Translations under genes and position numbers: made by a program | Notes under the pieces: generated by a model | Database searches by the model: none | Seen by the model: only the letters and a program-made list of their open reading frames with translations | What the model was told of the DNA's origin: nothing | From: Thiomonas sp. | Lineage (GTDB): Bacteria > Pseudomonadota > Gammaproteobacteria > Burkholderiales > Burkholderiaceae | Direction of reading: 5' to 3' | NCBI GenBank assembly: GCA_027443745.1 | Contig: DAIAZB010000030.1 | Span: forward strand, 1 to 64,000 | Length of the DNA: 64,000 nucleotides | Shown: in pieces, positions 16,560-25,084 of the stretch | How positions within the stretch are numbered: position 1 is the first letter of the stretch | Layout of the letters: every line of letters begins with the position of its first letter

Positions 16560-17286
16560 ACAACTGCGGCGACTCAAGCTGTCCGGCATGGTGGCTGGCC
16601 TGGAGCATCAGCTGAGTCAGACGGCTTACCTGGAACTGTCCTTCGAGCAGCGGCTCGGACACCTGGTCGATGCCGAAACCAGTTCCCGCGACAGCCAGCG
16701 GCTGCGTCGCCTGCTCAAGAACGCGAAGCTCAAGGTGCACGCGGAACCGGAGGCAATCGATTATCGGCCCACCCGTGAGATCAACCGTGCGCTGGTGGGC
16801 GATCTGCTCACCTGTCAGTGGATCGAGCAGCGCCAGAATCTGCTGGTGACCGGCCAGACGGGGACCGGCAAAACATGGCTGGCGTGCTGCTTTGCCGTTC
16901 AGGCTGCGCGCAAGGGAATCACCGTGGGCTACCGTCGCATGGGCCGACTGCTCGAGGACATGGAGATCGCGCATGCGGATGGTTCGCTGCCAAAGCTGCG
17001 GCAGCAGCTGGCCAAGCTACAGCTGTTGGTCCTGGACGACTTCGGGCTGGTTCCACTGACGGCACGCGGGCGCTCCGACCTGCTGGAGTTGCTCGATGAT
17101 CGGGTCGGAACCTCATCGACCCTCGTCGCCGGGCAACTACCGATCAAGGATTGGCACGGCTTCATCAACGACCCAGCCTTGGCCGATGCGATTCTGGATC
17201 GGCTGATTCACAGCAGCATCAAGCTCACGCTGCGCGGCGAATCCATGCGCAAGCTCAAGAGCGCAGATCAACCCGGTGCCGGCTGA
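16537..17286 (+). CDS. istB: IstB, IS21 transposition helper ATPase
   Basis: ATG 16537 lies inside the end of istA. The 249-residue AAA+ protein has Walker A GQTGTGKT, the LLEDMEIAHADGSLPKL block, and Walker B LLVLDDFG, as in functional IstB. It is diverged from the istB at 3.8-4.6 kb, so the window holds two different IS21 elements, of which this one has both genes intact. Confidence 0.92.
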   Translation: MTLQMTIEQLRRLKLSGMVAGLEHQLSQTAYLELSFEQRLGHLVDAETSSRDSQRLRRLLKNAKLKVHAEPEAIDYRPTREINRALVGDLLTCQWIEQRQNLLVTGQTGTGKTWLACCFAVQAARKGITVGYRRMGRLLEDMEIAHADGSLPKLRQQLAKLQLLVLDDFGLVPLTARGRSDLLELLDDRVGTSSTLVAGQLPIKDWHGFINDPALADAILDRLIHSSIKLTLRGESMRKLKSADQPGAG

Positions 17287-17707
17287 TCAGGCAGAAGCAC
17301 GTGCGCAACCCTGGCGGCGCTGCGCAGCGATGCTGGCGTCCATGTGCATAGTGCTTGGCGTTCGGTGCGCAAATCGTTGGCGTTTAGCACCCCACCATCG
17401 TTATCATCCTGATTCCTTCGTGGTGGGTGATTCCGTGTGCTCGCGCATGGCGTTCCAAGGAGGATTGGCGGCCGCTCTACGGTCGCGGCGTGATGCTTTT
17501 CACCTGATGCGCTCGATGCAGTCGCGCCGGCTATGGCGTCGTTCCATGTTGGAACGTGGCCGTCTCGATTGCGCGCAGAGACTCGACCATTGGTTCATGT
17601 AGTGACGGGAGGGCGGTCAGGACTGAACATGCCCTGCCCGTCTGTTGTCTGACTGGTGCAAGGCGTTGCCCCGGAGGGGCTTAGCCAGGATAGAAGGATA
17701 GAGTGCG
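17287..17707. other. Gene-free region after IS21
   Basis: About 420 bases that should contain the right end of the IS21 element and the promoter of the next gene. A small GCCCC-GGA-GGGGC stem lies just upstream of 17690. No credible coding frame. Confidence 0.4.
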
Positions 17708-18994
17708 ATGAAGAAGAAATCACGAAAAGAAATGGCTGCCGCAACGGCGCGAGAGCGGGGCTTGTATGAGCGGGTCGAGGTGGTTGCTGGCCGGATTTAT
17801 GAGGAGTGTCCGGACCTGGTCAAGCCAGGCGCGAGCGAATCCGAGTGGAGGGTGCTGGCGGGGACGTGCATGGAGGTCAAGGAAGATGTTGTGGAACGGC
17901 TGATGCAGATGCCGGCGGACTGGTCGATACGGTACTGGGGTCCGGGTATGGGTGAATGGGATCTGGAGACCTGGCGTGGAATGATGGGGTGTCGGGAATA
18001 CGTGATGGGCGTGATCGGCGAGTCCGGTGTGATGAAGGAAGGGTTCAGCCATGAATCGTCGTATGCGATCGACTTGAGCTGCAAGGTGATGACACGGGTA
18101 TGGGGTGTAGCCGACGGTCGGCGCCGGGTGCAGAACGAGTACCTGATGGAGCGTTTTGAGCGGGTCATGCGTCGTGCGATGGGGGACGCGTGGGAGATCT
18201 TCCGTGTGAACTGCCTGGCGTGTTCGAAGGAAGGCTGGATTGCAGCGGACGCGATGCAGAACCTGGCGATGTACCAGAGTCTCTATGGCCAACATTCGCT
18301 GCATGGAAAGCTGTGGGCTCCGCAGGTGAGGCGTTATGTGCTGGGTGACCGCCTGGATGTGGATCTGCAAGCGTATTCACAGATGGCGCGCCAGCGTCTG
18401 GGTTTGAGTGGGGTGGCATGGCGTGGCTTGATGCGCCTGGATGAACGGCAACCGCTTTCGGCATGGCGGATTCTCGGGATGCTGACGTCGTCGTCGGAGA
18501 TGAACGCCTTGGCGGTGGCGGTGTGCCAGGTGCTGGGCGAAGCACCAGGCGTTGGAGGGGAGCTTGGTTTTTCGGAGTTCGAGTTTGGAACCATGCTCAT
18601 GCTGCCGACGAGCCTGCCGATGATGAAGTCAGCCGAGGCATTGAGCGCGGATGAGTTGAAGGAAGCCTGTGAGGCTCTGGTGGCGATGATCAGGATCATG
18701 CATGCCGCCAGCAAGACGCGGTCACTGGCGAAACGTGAGGAGGATATGAGCAAGGTGTTTGGATGGGCGCTCACGCAATTCAGTGATGGAACGCACCTGC
18801 TCATACGGGATCTTTGGCGCGAGGCTGTGGCGAAGCATCCTGGCGATGAGGTGCGCGTGATGAGGGATAGCGCCCTGACTTTGGCCGGGCTACATGACAT
18901 CAGGTCGATCGAGGCATGGCGGCAATGGCTGAGCCCGGGATCGGGTGTGGAGCCACCGCAGGCGGGCTCAGTCGAGAAGCACAAGTTCCATTGA
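17708..18994 (+). CDS. Unrecognised 428-residue protein
   Basis: A long frame with normal codon use and a GGATAGAG ribosome-like stretch before the ATG. The product is soluble and helical, unusually rich in Met, Trp and Glu, with a basic lysine-rich start (MKKKSRKEM) and no signal peptide, membrane segment, nucleotide-binding motif or repeat that I can name. It stands alone on the plus strand, facing a minus-strand block that begins 30 bases after its stop. The type fits cargo of integrative elements. No function is proposed. Confidence 0.65.
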   Translation: MKKKSRKEMAAATARERGLYERVEVVAGRIYEECPDLVKPGASESEWRVLAGTCMEVKEDVVERLMQMPADWSIRYWGPGMGEWDLETWRGMMGCREYVMGVIGESGVMKEGFSHESSYAIDLSCKVMTRVWGVADGRRRVQNEYLMERFERVMRRAMGDAWEIFRVNCLACSKEGWIAADAMQNLAMYQSLYGQHSLHGKLWAPQVRRYVLGDRLDVDLQAYSQMARQRLGLSGVAWRGLMRLDERQPLSAWRILGMLTSSSEMNALAVAVCQVLGEAPGVGGELGFSEFEFGTMLMLPTSLPMMKSAEALSADELKEACEALVAMIRIMHAASKTRSLAKREEDMSKVFGWALTQFSDGTHLLIRDLWREAVAKHPGDEVRVMRDSALTLAGLHDIRSIEAWRQWLSPGSGVEPPQAGSVEKHKFH

Positions 18995-19023
18995 CGGGTA
19001 CGGTGAGGCGCCCTGCCCTGTGG

Positions 19024-19320
19024 TCAGTCTTGGCTGCGCACGGTATCGGCCAGTTCAGCGCATCGCTGTTGCAGGTCGGTCAGGGCGGCCGCGATGCCGG
19101 CTGCCGTGAGGAAGACCTCGATGCTGCGGTCAGGCGAGGAATCGTCATGGATCAGCAGGTAACCTCGGCGAGACAGGGTGCGGGCGACCGGCTTTTCGGC
19201 GGCCTGGCACTCGATGGACAGGCTGCCGGGGTGCTTGAGATGGCGGACCTCGGCGTAGAGGGAGGCGAGCAAGGCCCTTTGCGCTTTCGACAAGCGGGGA
19301 CGGGTTTGGGGTGCTGGCAT
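19024..19320 (-). CDS. Small unrecognised protein (98 residues)
   Basis: Starts at 19320 with GGAG seven bases upstream. MPAPQTRPRLSKAQRALLASLYAEVRH continues into a mixed alpha/beta domain with YLLIHDDSSPDRSIEVFLTAAG and a C-terminal helix. The LSKAQRALLASL start resembles winged-helix proteins that read a phenotype such as ACGIAALT, but no family is firmly recognised. Same strand as the next gene at 19.4-19.9 kb. Confidence 0.55.
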   Translation of the reverse strand: MPAPQTRPRLSKAQRALLASLYAEVRHLKHPGSLSIECQAAEKPVARTLSRRGYLLIHDDSSPDRSIEVFLTAAGIAAALTDLQQRCAELADTVRSQD

Positions 19321-19426
19321 GGTCGATTCTCCGGGCGCCGCGGTTGGCATCGGATTGGTGGGTAGCCGATCACACCGCGATCGGCGCGGAGATGGCCGGG
19401 TGCGGGTCGTACCCTGCGATCGCGAA

Positions 19427-19855
19427 TCAGCAGGCATTGACATCGGGCATCGTGTGCGCCTCGCCGATAGCCTCCTTGCACTCGGCGGCGTAGAGAAACC
19501 GCGTGATCTCGGCAAAAGTCGGGTTACCGGCGCCTTCGGGAAGTTCCAGGACGCGGCCGAAGCCGTCGTGGACGCGAACACGGCGCTTGGATCCACCGTC
19601 AGGCAGTGGCTCGACAAAGACGCCCCAAGTGCCGCGTGGGCCCCTTCTGAGCGTGCCGGCGTGGACGAGGGCCATCGCGAGGATGGTGTCGGGGAGACAG
19701 TCGGACGGGGCCTCAAAATCGAATCGCTCCTCGGTCGCCGGGAAGAGTCGTGCGATGGCAACGTAAACGTCATCGTGAGGGGCGCCTCGCGCGCGCGACA
19801 GTGCGGCACACGCGAGGGTCCGGATGGTCGGGTGGAGCGAAATGTCGGCGGACAT
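19427..19855 (-). CDS. Unrecognised protein (142 residues)
   Basis: A frame of normal composition starting MSADISLHPTIRTLACAALSRARG. It contains strand-like segments (TWGVFVEPLPDGGSKRRVRVHDGFGRVLEL) and ends EAHTMPDVNAC. No motif recognised. It lies 106 bases upstream of the 98-residue gene on the same strand and may share its transcript. Confidence 0.5.
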   Translation of the reverse strand: MSADISLHPTIRTLACAALSRARGAPHDDVYVAIARLFPATEERFDFEAPSDCLPDTILAMALVHAGTLRRGPRGTWGVFVEPLPDGGSKRRVRVHDGFGRVLELPEGAGNPTFAEITRFLYAAECKEAIGEAHTMPDVNAC

Positions 19856-20064
19856 GGGCGTCTCGTGTGGTGAAGAGAGGGCGCGATCGGCGCAGGGGCG
19901 GGGTTTGGCACGATGATGCCCGCGAATGGCTGTGGCGCAAGGCCTGCGTCGGGGGCCCGCCCCATCGGGATCGGGCGGGCCTAGAATGGGGGCGTCGTGT
20001 GCAGCGCGGCGTCGCCCTGCCGGGGTAAAGGCGCCCGTCGACCCATCACAAGCGGGAGTAGCCC

Positions 20065-20466
20065 ATGCGCTTCGTGCGTGTCATCGCCAAGGAAAAGAAG
20101 GGCCTTGCATGGAACGACGACGTCAGGTTGGTGGTTCAGTGCATGATCGACCAGGATGAACGGTTGGCGCCGGGCGAATGGTTCGGATACGTCACCGAGG
20201 GAAAGTCCATGTTCCATCCGTTCAAGCTGCGCAACAGGAGAACGTTGTGCTATGGCGGTGAGGACAACCTTGAAGAGCCGACGACGTTCGGCGCTAAGAC
20301 GATCGCCAAAGGCGAGCAGTTCACGATCCGCAACGATGCTCGAGAGCCGCCGGAAGAGCGGTTCGAGGCGACCTTCGAGATCACGGACGTCACGGTGATC
20401 GGCGCGGCCGCATCGCGCACACCGAGCGCGATAGCCTGGCCCAGCGCACCCGCATCGATACGGTAG
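20065..20466 (+). CDS. Unrecognised protein (133 residues)
   Basis: ATG after GGGAGTAGCCC. The first 115 residues read like a compact beta-rich domain (WFGYVTEGKSMFHPF, TLCYGGEDNLEEP, FEATFEITDVTVIG). The last 18 residues, rich in Ala, Pro and Ser, look like translation of the antisense of the opposite small gene, so the original stop may have been lost or the two genes have collided by rearrangement. No family recognised. Confidence 0.5.
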   Translation: MRFVRVIAKEKKGLAWNDDVRLVVQCMIDQDERLAPGEWFGYVTEGKSMFHPFKLRNRRTLCYGGEDNLEEPTTFGAKTIAKGEQFTIRNDAREPPEERFEATFEITDVTVIGAAASRTPSAIAWPSAPASIR

Positions 20467-20513
20467 CGTTGGGCGGCGGCGATCAGGTCGGCGACCGGTA
20501 TCTTGGGGATCAT
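20250..20513 (-). CDS. Possible small gene, 3' part doubtful
   Basis: Starts nine bases after the stop of the 47-residue gene upstream, with AAGGTG before its ATG. The first 36 residues (MIPKIPVADLIAAAQRYRIDAGALGQAIALGVRDAA in pieces) look protein-like; beyond that the frame is antisense to the plus-strand gene and has poor composition. It may be a gene truncated by a rearrangement near 20405. Confidence 0.3.
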   Translation of the reverse strand: MIPKIPVADLIAAAQRYRIDAGALGQAIALGVRDAAAPITVTSVISKVASNRSSGGSRASLRIVNCSPLAIVLAPNVVGSSRLSSPP

Positions 20514-20522
20514 CGATGCACC

Positions 20523-20666
20523 TTAGCGGCCGACACACGCGCGCTTGAGCGCGTTGTAGATCGTGCTCAAGGCGATGCGCTCGCGCTTGGTGGCCGCATA
20601 CGCGGTCATCCCGCGCGCCACATGGCGCAGCGCGCGGGAAGTTGGCCTGGACTGGCGCGCGCTCAT
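20523..20666 (-). CDS. Tiny basic protein (47 residues)
   Basis: Too short for most gene finders but well placed: its ATG at 20666 overlaps the upstream stop in ATGA, so it is translationally coupled. Sequence begins MSARQSRPTSRALRHVARGM and continues TAYAATKRERIALSTIYNAL before KRACVGR. Strongly basic with an amphipathic helix; it may bind nucleic acid or the upstream protein. No family known. Confidence 0.45.
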   Translation of the reverse strand: MSARQSRPTSRALRHVARGMTAYAATKRERIALSTIYNALKRACVGR

Positions 20667-21016
20667 GCCTCGGATGCCTCAAGCGCCTCGGCAATCTTGA
20701 TCTGGAGTTGGTCCAGGTACTCGCCGTAGCCGTAGTCGTCCATGTTGCAGCCATCCGTATACCGCTCCTCCTCGGGGATATCGCAATATCCCGAGATGCG
20801 GCTGATCTGCACGAGCGAGCCATCATCGCGCTGTATCCAACTCTGATCGCTGGCCTCGTGATGCTCGCGCAACGAGTTATCGTCAAGGTCCAGGTACAGT
20901 TGATAGGATGTACCGTCGTAGTAGTCGCCGGATGCGATGCCGATGAAAAATGCCTCGATGATGGCGATGTTGGCCTCGATGATGGCGGCGGCGCGATCAA
21001 GTGTGGTCATGGTCAT
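20663..21016 (-). CDS. Acidic unrecognised protein (117 residues)
   Basis: MTMTTLDRAAAIIEANIAII begins a helical segment, followed by a strongly acidic, tyrosine-rich body (YYDGTSYQLYLDLDDNSLREHH, then CDIPEEERYTDGCNMDDYGYGEYLDQL). The acidity contrasts with the basic 47-residue protein coupled to it by an ATGA overlap; such acid/base pairs can form complexes or act as DNA mimics, but this is speculation. No family recognised. Confidence 0.55.
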   Translation of the reverse strand: MTMTTLDRAAAIIEANIAIIEAFFIGIASGDYYDGTSYQLYLDLDDNSLREHHEASDQSWIQRDDGSLVQISRISGYCDIPEEERYTDGCNMDDYGYGEYLDQLQIKIAEALEASEA

Positions 21017-21166
21017 TTCGTCTCTCCCCCGGCTGTCCTATCCAGCCGATGTACACATGTATATAGCATCGCAAAGCGCGTGCAAGAGCAGGTTGCCATG
21101 AGCACCGAAGCGCGCAAGGGGCGTGGTTTATCTGGTTGCAGACCGCCGGCAGGCAGGCCCAGCGGG

Positions 21167-21574
21167 TCAGGCGTGACGTGCCATCCAGCGCGCGAAGACA
21201 CGGCACGTCGTGTCGAACTGGATCTGGTCGCGCAGGGTGGCGTTTCTGAAGCTGAGCAGCGGGCCGCCTTGGTCCAGGTCGAGCGAAACCAGGTAGGAAC
21301 GCGCATCGGCTGGCGCACGGGAGTTCGATCCAATCACGAGCGAACGGATGCACTCGTACCCCAGCGTGTGCAGTTCGTTGCGGTGACGCCGGATGGTGCT
21401 GGGGGAGCGCGGGCACTGGATCTGATCCCGCAGGAACCTGCGGAAGAGATCGCGCAGTCCTGACGCGAACACGCGCACTTTGGGAGGGCAGTCGCAAGCC
21501 CAATCGTTGGGCCATTGCTGCAGGGTGGCGAGCATTCTGGTGTTGTCGAGCGTGGCGGTGCGCATGGGCAGCAT
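21167..21574 (-). CDS. Unrecognised protein (135 residues)
   Basis: A soluble frame with several Arg and Cys residues (WACDCPPKVRVFASGLRDLF, SPSTIRRHRNELHTLGYECI). The STIRRHRNELHTLG segment looks like a recognition helix, so a DNA-binding role is possible. The start may be the second Met (21565). Faces the same way as its neighbours. Confidence 0.5.
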   Translation of the reverse strand: MLPMRTATLDNTRMLATLQQWPNDWACDCPPKVRVFASGLRDLFRRFLRDQIQCPRSPSTIRRHRNELHTLGYECIRSLVIGSNSRAPADARSYLVSLDLDQGGPLLSFRNATLRDQIQFDTTCRVFARWMARHA

Positions 21575-21641
21575 CCGTACAGTGGGTAGGGATTAGGCTG
21601 CCACACGATGCGATTCGAGCAAGGTGGCCGTGCGTGACGCT

Positions 21642-22343
21642 TTACCCAAGGGCCGCGCGCTTGCTCAGAATCTGCACGCCGAGATCCGCAATCGTCCAGT
21701 GGTACATGGCACCCACGCCGCGGCCATTCACGCGGCGCGTAGCCAGGTTCTCCGACTCGAGGAATTTGCCGATGATTTTGGTGATGCCGAGTTGGGTTGA
21801 ATTCGAGCCTGGGGCTTCTTGCATTCGCGTCAAGATGTCGGCGACGTGGTCTGACACAGTGCCGTCATGGTGCAGACCTTTCCGGGCGTGAACATGGCAG
21901 TACCATAGTTCTGAGGCAACCATCTTGATGATCGCGCGAACATCGTTTGGAGAGAAATGGGTCGGGCAGCAGGTTCGAGTATTCCGACAGTTGGGGTAGT
22001 TGCACTGAACTTTCGGGATGTTCTCTGAATTGGCGCGCCAGCCGATGAATATCAGGGCTTCGTCACGGCTGCACTGATGCTGCGCGGCGATATGGTCGGG
22101 CAAGCGCTCAAGCCAGTTGGGCAGCTCCGCAGTGGGCACTCGCACGGTCAACAAGACGTCCTGGTGTTTGCCGCGGACCGGGACCCATACATGCTCTGCG
22201 AGCTCTCTCGGGAGCGACTCGAGCAGCCACATCTCGTTTCCGGTGATGGTGACGCCGAGATGTTTCAACTCAGCAATGAACGCATCGACGGCCAGCACCA
22301 TGCGTTTGGCGAGGACGACGACGTTGGGTTCTACGCTGTTCAT
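21642..22343 (-). CDS. Unrecognised protein with Cys-cluster and winged-helix-like C-terminus
   Basis: ATG at 22343 has GGAGTAGAG just upstream. The 233-residue product has an N-terminal helical region, a central cluster CNYPNCRNTRTCCPTH that could bind zinc (near 115-130), a HxH-containing helix (WYCHVHARKG), and a C-terminal part with alternating helices and AMYHWTIADLGVQIL that resembles a winged helix. No family assigned. Confidence 0.55.
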   Translation of the reverse strand: MNSVEPNVVVLAKRMVLAVDAFIAELKHLGVTITGNEMWLLESLPRELAEHVWVPVRGKHQDVLLTVRVPTAELPNWLERLPDHIAAQHQCSRDEALIFIGWRANSENIPKVQCNYPNCRNTRTCCPTHFSPNDVRAIIKMVASELWYCHVHARKGLHHDGTVSDHVADILTRMQEAPGSNSTQLGITKIIGKFLESENLATRRVNGRGVGAMYHWTIADLGVQILSKRAALG

Positions 22344-22460
22344 GCTCTACTCCAAGTGCGTCATGGGTAGGTCAAAGCCACCACCGGCGGTCGTGGCGCA
22401 GCTCGGCGCTGCGCGCGACGATGCCGGCGCGCTCGATGCAAGGATGGATCGGGCGCGTGA

Positions 22461-22958
22461 TCAGTGCATGGATGCCGGGCACAGGCCGATGCGATGGCCC
22501 AGGGCGGAGATTTTCACCAGTGCGGCAGGAATGGGCATCGGTGAACCCGTGATGCGCTGATGCACGGTGCCATCGAAACGGATCCGGCTGCCGTCAGCGC
22601 TGGGCGCGATCATGAAGTCCTCGTTCAACTGCGTGACCATGCCGTTGGGTTCGCTGGCGGTACAGGCCATGGTCACGTGATAGCCCTTGTCGCTGGTCTG
22701 CAGCGTTGGCGGCGTGCACTTGATGTTTGCTGGCAGCTTGGGCATCAGCGGCAGCTTGGCTGGGTCGGTGTCCTTGATGCACTGCTGTGCGCTCTGGTTC
22801 ATGGATGGAAGTGCGCGTCCGGCCATCTCCACACTGGAGTGGTAGTGGAACTGCCACAAGCCGGGCTGCAGATGGGTCGAAGGCGGATTGGCCAGGGCCA
22901 GCGCGGGAAGAGCAGCGAGCGCGAGGCACAGGATCGGGCGGCGGAAGTTGACGTTCAT
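22461..22958 (-). CDS. DUF3617-family periplasmic protein
   Basis: Start at 22958 gives 165 residues with a classical signal peptide (MNVNFRRPILCLALAALPALALA). The mature protein has the DUF3617 signature: LQPGLWQFHYHSSVEMAGRALP, QQCIKDTD, and later KCTPPTLQTSDKGYHVTMACTAS with paired cysteines, then DFMIAPSADGSRIRFDGTVHQR. DUF3617 proteins are small exported beta-sheet proteins of unknown role common in Xanthomonadales and other proteobacteria. It is the only gene in this block with a known family of chromosomal type. Confidence 0.8.
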   Translation of the reverse strand: MNVNFRRPILCLALAALPALALANPPSTHLQPGLWQFHYHSSVEMAGRALPSMNQSAQQCIKDTDPAKLPLMPKLPANIKCTPPTLQTSDKGYHVTMACTASEPNGMVTQLNEDFMIAPSADGSRIRFDGTVHQRITGSPMPIPAALVKISALGHRIGLCPASMH

Positions 22959-23095
22959 GCGTGTCGTCCTTGGATCGTGAGTGTCGATGCGGCCGGGGCC
23001 GGCGGCGCGAGCGATCGTAATGCATGTTGCGTGGGCCGCAAGCGCGAAGTGAGAAGCGCTTGCGGCAGTCAGTTCATGATCGCGGTGCGGATCCG

Positions 23096-24217
23096 TCAAC
23101 GGCACCGGGTATTGACGACGCGCACCGCGAGCTGAGCGTCCTTGGCGGTCTGGATCATGTGGCGCGTGCCGGGTGATTCGCCATCCCAGAACGCGATCAG
23201 GTGGGTGGCATGCCACGCCATGAGGGTATTTCGGATAGCGCCGGCGGCTGCCTTGCCGTAGCGATCCCACTCGGCAGGAAAGCGCATGAAGGGCACGGCC
23301 TGGTCATGGAGCCGATCGAGTGCGTAGTCCTCGCCCAGGTGATCGGCGCCACGCGCGCCACCACTGATGAAGATGGGCATGCGGGCACTTCCCTGCCCTG
23401 CCCGCGCGAAGATTCCAGACAGGATCTGGTCGAGATGAGCGAAGGCCCAGGCTCGGTTGTCAGGGGTGTCATCCAGGCTGCGCGAGCCGGCGATGATGAT
23501 GCGGATTGGGCGGGCGGCGGGGTTCGGCGTGAGCAGCGCCTGCCAGGTGCCGGGCAGCAGGACGTTGGGGAGCGTGAGTGCAGGTTCGAACAGTGGCGCG
23601 ATGACGGCATCGGTCAGACCCGCCAGGCCGCAGCCGACGCGGGTGACCTGAAAAAGTTCTTGGGGGTGCTGGCCGGCGTAGTCGAAGAAGGCATCGACGT
23701 GCGGCTGGATGACCTCGACAGGCAGTGTCTGCAAGTGTCCATGCTGGAATGTGCGGGTCGGGATGGCGTAGGACTGCCCTGCCCGGCCGGCGCCGATGCC
23801 TTCCTGGGCGCCGCGCCACTGTACGGCGAAGCGGGCGGCGCCGCGGCCATGGCGGCCCTGGGCGTTCGATCCGAAGACCAGGACGGGATCGTCGGCGGGG
23901 CCGCCGTCGTTGGCGAGCGCGGCGAGCACATCACCGTGACAGGGCTGTGGGGCGCACCAGCAGCCAAGTCGTTTGCCGGCCAGTTCGCGGCGCGCCTGGC
24001 GCTGCAGGAACGGCTGGGCTTGGATCCAGGCGGCGTAGCGCTGGATGACGGCACGGCGCGCTTCGAGATTGTTCTCCTGGGCGCGGGAGATTGCCCAGGG
24101 GTTGCCCCAAGGGCCGGGCCGGCCGACGTAGACCTCGACGCGACTGCGATCAGCGTGGCAGTTCAGAACGAGGTCAGCGTGCGCGCGTGGGTCAGATGTC
24201 GGGGTAGCGAAGTTCAT
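23096..24217 (-). CDS. DUF4326 / A1S_2505-like / DUF2493 (SLOG) three-domain fusion
   Basis: A 373-residue protein with three nucleotide-related modules. Residues about 22-101 match DUF4326: VYVGRPGPWGNPW, LAGKRLGCWCAPQPCHGDVLA. Residues about 111-226 match the phage A1S_2505-like domain: VLVFGSNAQGRHGRGAARFA, YAIPTRT, VGCGLAGL. Residues about 237-373 match DUF2493/YspA, an SLOG (Rossmann-like) domain: IIIAGSRSL at 240-248, SGGARGAD at 285-292, and WDGESPGTRHMIQTAK. Each domain is common in phages and plasmids, and SLOG proteins are thought to sense or process nucleotide or ADP-ribose-type ligands. Having all three in one chain suggests a nucleotide-metabolism or signalling step. Function is inferred from family only. 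Confidence 0.75.
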   Translation of the reverse strand: MNFATPTSDPRAHADLVLNCHADRSRVEVYVGRPGPWGNPWAISRAQENNLEARRAVIQRYAAWIQAQPFLQRQARRELAGKRLGCWCAPQPCHGDVLAALANDGGPADDPVLVFGSNAQGRHGRGAARFAVQWRGAQEGIGAGRAGQSYAIPTRTFQHGHLQTLPVEVIQPHVDAFFDYAGQHPQELFQVTRVGCGLAGLTDAVIAPLFEPALTLPNVLLPGTWQALLTPNPAARPIRIIIAGSRSLDDTPDNRAWAFAHLDQILSGIFARAGQGSARMPIFISGGARGADHLGEDYALDRLHDQAVPFMRFPAEWDRYGKAAAGAIRNTLMAWHATHLIAFWDGESPGTRHMIQTAKDAQLAVRVVNTRCR

Positions 24218-24251
24218 GCCGCAGGTCAGTCATCGCCCGGTCCCTGCCCGG

Positions 24252-24620
24252 TTATGCGGGTGCCGAGGAGTATTCCGGCAGCCGGCACCGCCCGAGCACG
24301 GCGGGGCGCGGTCGCACGACTTCGCCGGTGCTCTGCCGCCACTGGCCGCCGTAACGGTCATCGGTCAAATCTTCCGGCCAATCACCGTACACGATGAAGT
24401 ACAGCCGCATCAGATAGTCGTCCTGCGTGGCCATATGGTTGGCGTGCCACGGGTGATCGCGGAAGAAGGGCGTATCGCGAGCGATGGCCTCCACGACTTC
24501 GCGGTGTTCGTCGAGTCTCTTGCCGACCGATCGCGCGAAGTTGAGTTGCTGTGCGAGGTCATCGGAGCAATGAAAGCGCGGCGTTCCGGCTGGCTGCTTG
24601 GCAAAGTGTGCTTTGAGCAT
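24252..24620 (-). CDS. Unrecognised protein (122 residues)
   Basis: MLKAHFAKQPAGTPRFHCSDD starts a soluble helical domain with RDTPFFRDHPWHANHMATQDDYLMRLYF and an aromatic-rich DWPEDLTDDRYGG. A promoter is visible about 70-100 bases upstream in an AT-rich patch. Expression therefore likely starts here and may continue into the fusion gene 34 bases downstream. No family recognised. Confidence 0.55.
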   Translation of the reverse strand: MLKAHFAKQPAGTPRFHCSDDLAQQLNFARSVGKRLDEHREVVEAIARDTPFFRDHPWHANHMATQDDYLMRLYFIVYGDWPEDLTDDRYGGQWRQSTGEVVRPRPAVLGRCRLPEYSSAPA

Positions 24621-24689
24621 GATCGGTTTCTCTGGCTATGGGCGGCAGGGATTCGTACAAAAACCCGCAATACAACTTCTAAATTATTA

Positions 24690-24717
24690 TTTATAGCAAT
24701 AAAGTTGGTTTGCGCAA
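24690..24717 (-). promoter_or_regulatory. Candidate sigma-70 promoter
   Basis: On the minus strand TTGCGC (24717-24712) and TATAAA (24695-24690) are separated by 16 bases in an AT-rich patch, upstream of the 122-residue gene at 24620. Spacing and composition fit; activity is untested. Confidence 0.5.
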
Positions 24718-24808
24718 CAGCCTGTTTGGCCAGCGACGTCATACACCGCAGCCAGTGCGTCGCCGCACGACATCATGCGGCGACGCGATGGCGTGTACCT
24801 GCCTCAGC

Positions 24809-25084
24809 TCAATGCGACGTGGCGGCGGGATCGGGCGGCTGCAGCCAGCGTTCGAGGTGATCGGCGCTGTGCGTTGCGGCGTAGTGCGAGCCATCGGCGT
24901 TGCCGTAGGCGATGAGGAAGTGCTGATCGCCTTCCGCACCGTAGGCCCAGGCATCCACAAAGCCGTTTTCGCGGCCGCCATCGGCGACGAATGTGGCGTC
25001 GGGCGGCGTGTTGGTTTCGCGGAATCGCTGGATGACGGATTGTGCGATCGGCGCGGCGTGATCGTGATGGGCTTGCAGCTGCAT
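24809..25084 (-). CDS. Unrecognised protein (91 residues)
   Basis: Starts at 25084 with GAGGAG upstream. The product has a helical start (MQLQAHHDHAAPIAQSVIQRF) and a beta-rich middle (DAWAYGAEGDQHFLIAYGNADGSHY), ending with tryptophan- and proline-rich residues. Not recognised. It is the last gene of the 19-25 kb minus-strand block. Confidence 0.5.
   Translation of the reverse strand: MQLQAHHDHAAPIAQSVIQRFRETNTPPDATFVADGGRENGFVDAWAYGAEGDQHFLIAYGNADGSHYAATHSADHLERWLQPPDPAATSH

Larger units (their letters stand above)
14988..17286 (+). mobile_element. IS21-family element, both genes intact
   Basis: istA and istB overlap by 23 bases in the usual order and both retain catalytic motifs. The outer ends are not defined: the element must begin before 14988 and end after 17286, and I could not identify convincing terminal repeats. 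Short TTGGCGTT direct repeats near 17353-17382 could belong to the right end, because IS21 ends carry internal repeats. Confidence 0.75.

Noticed and set aside
17276..17602. Plus-strand frame of 108 codons after istB
   Set aside because: Starts inside istB and has no conserved motif; more likely the IS21 right end.
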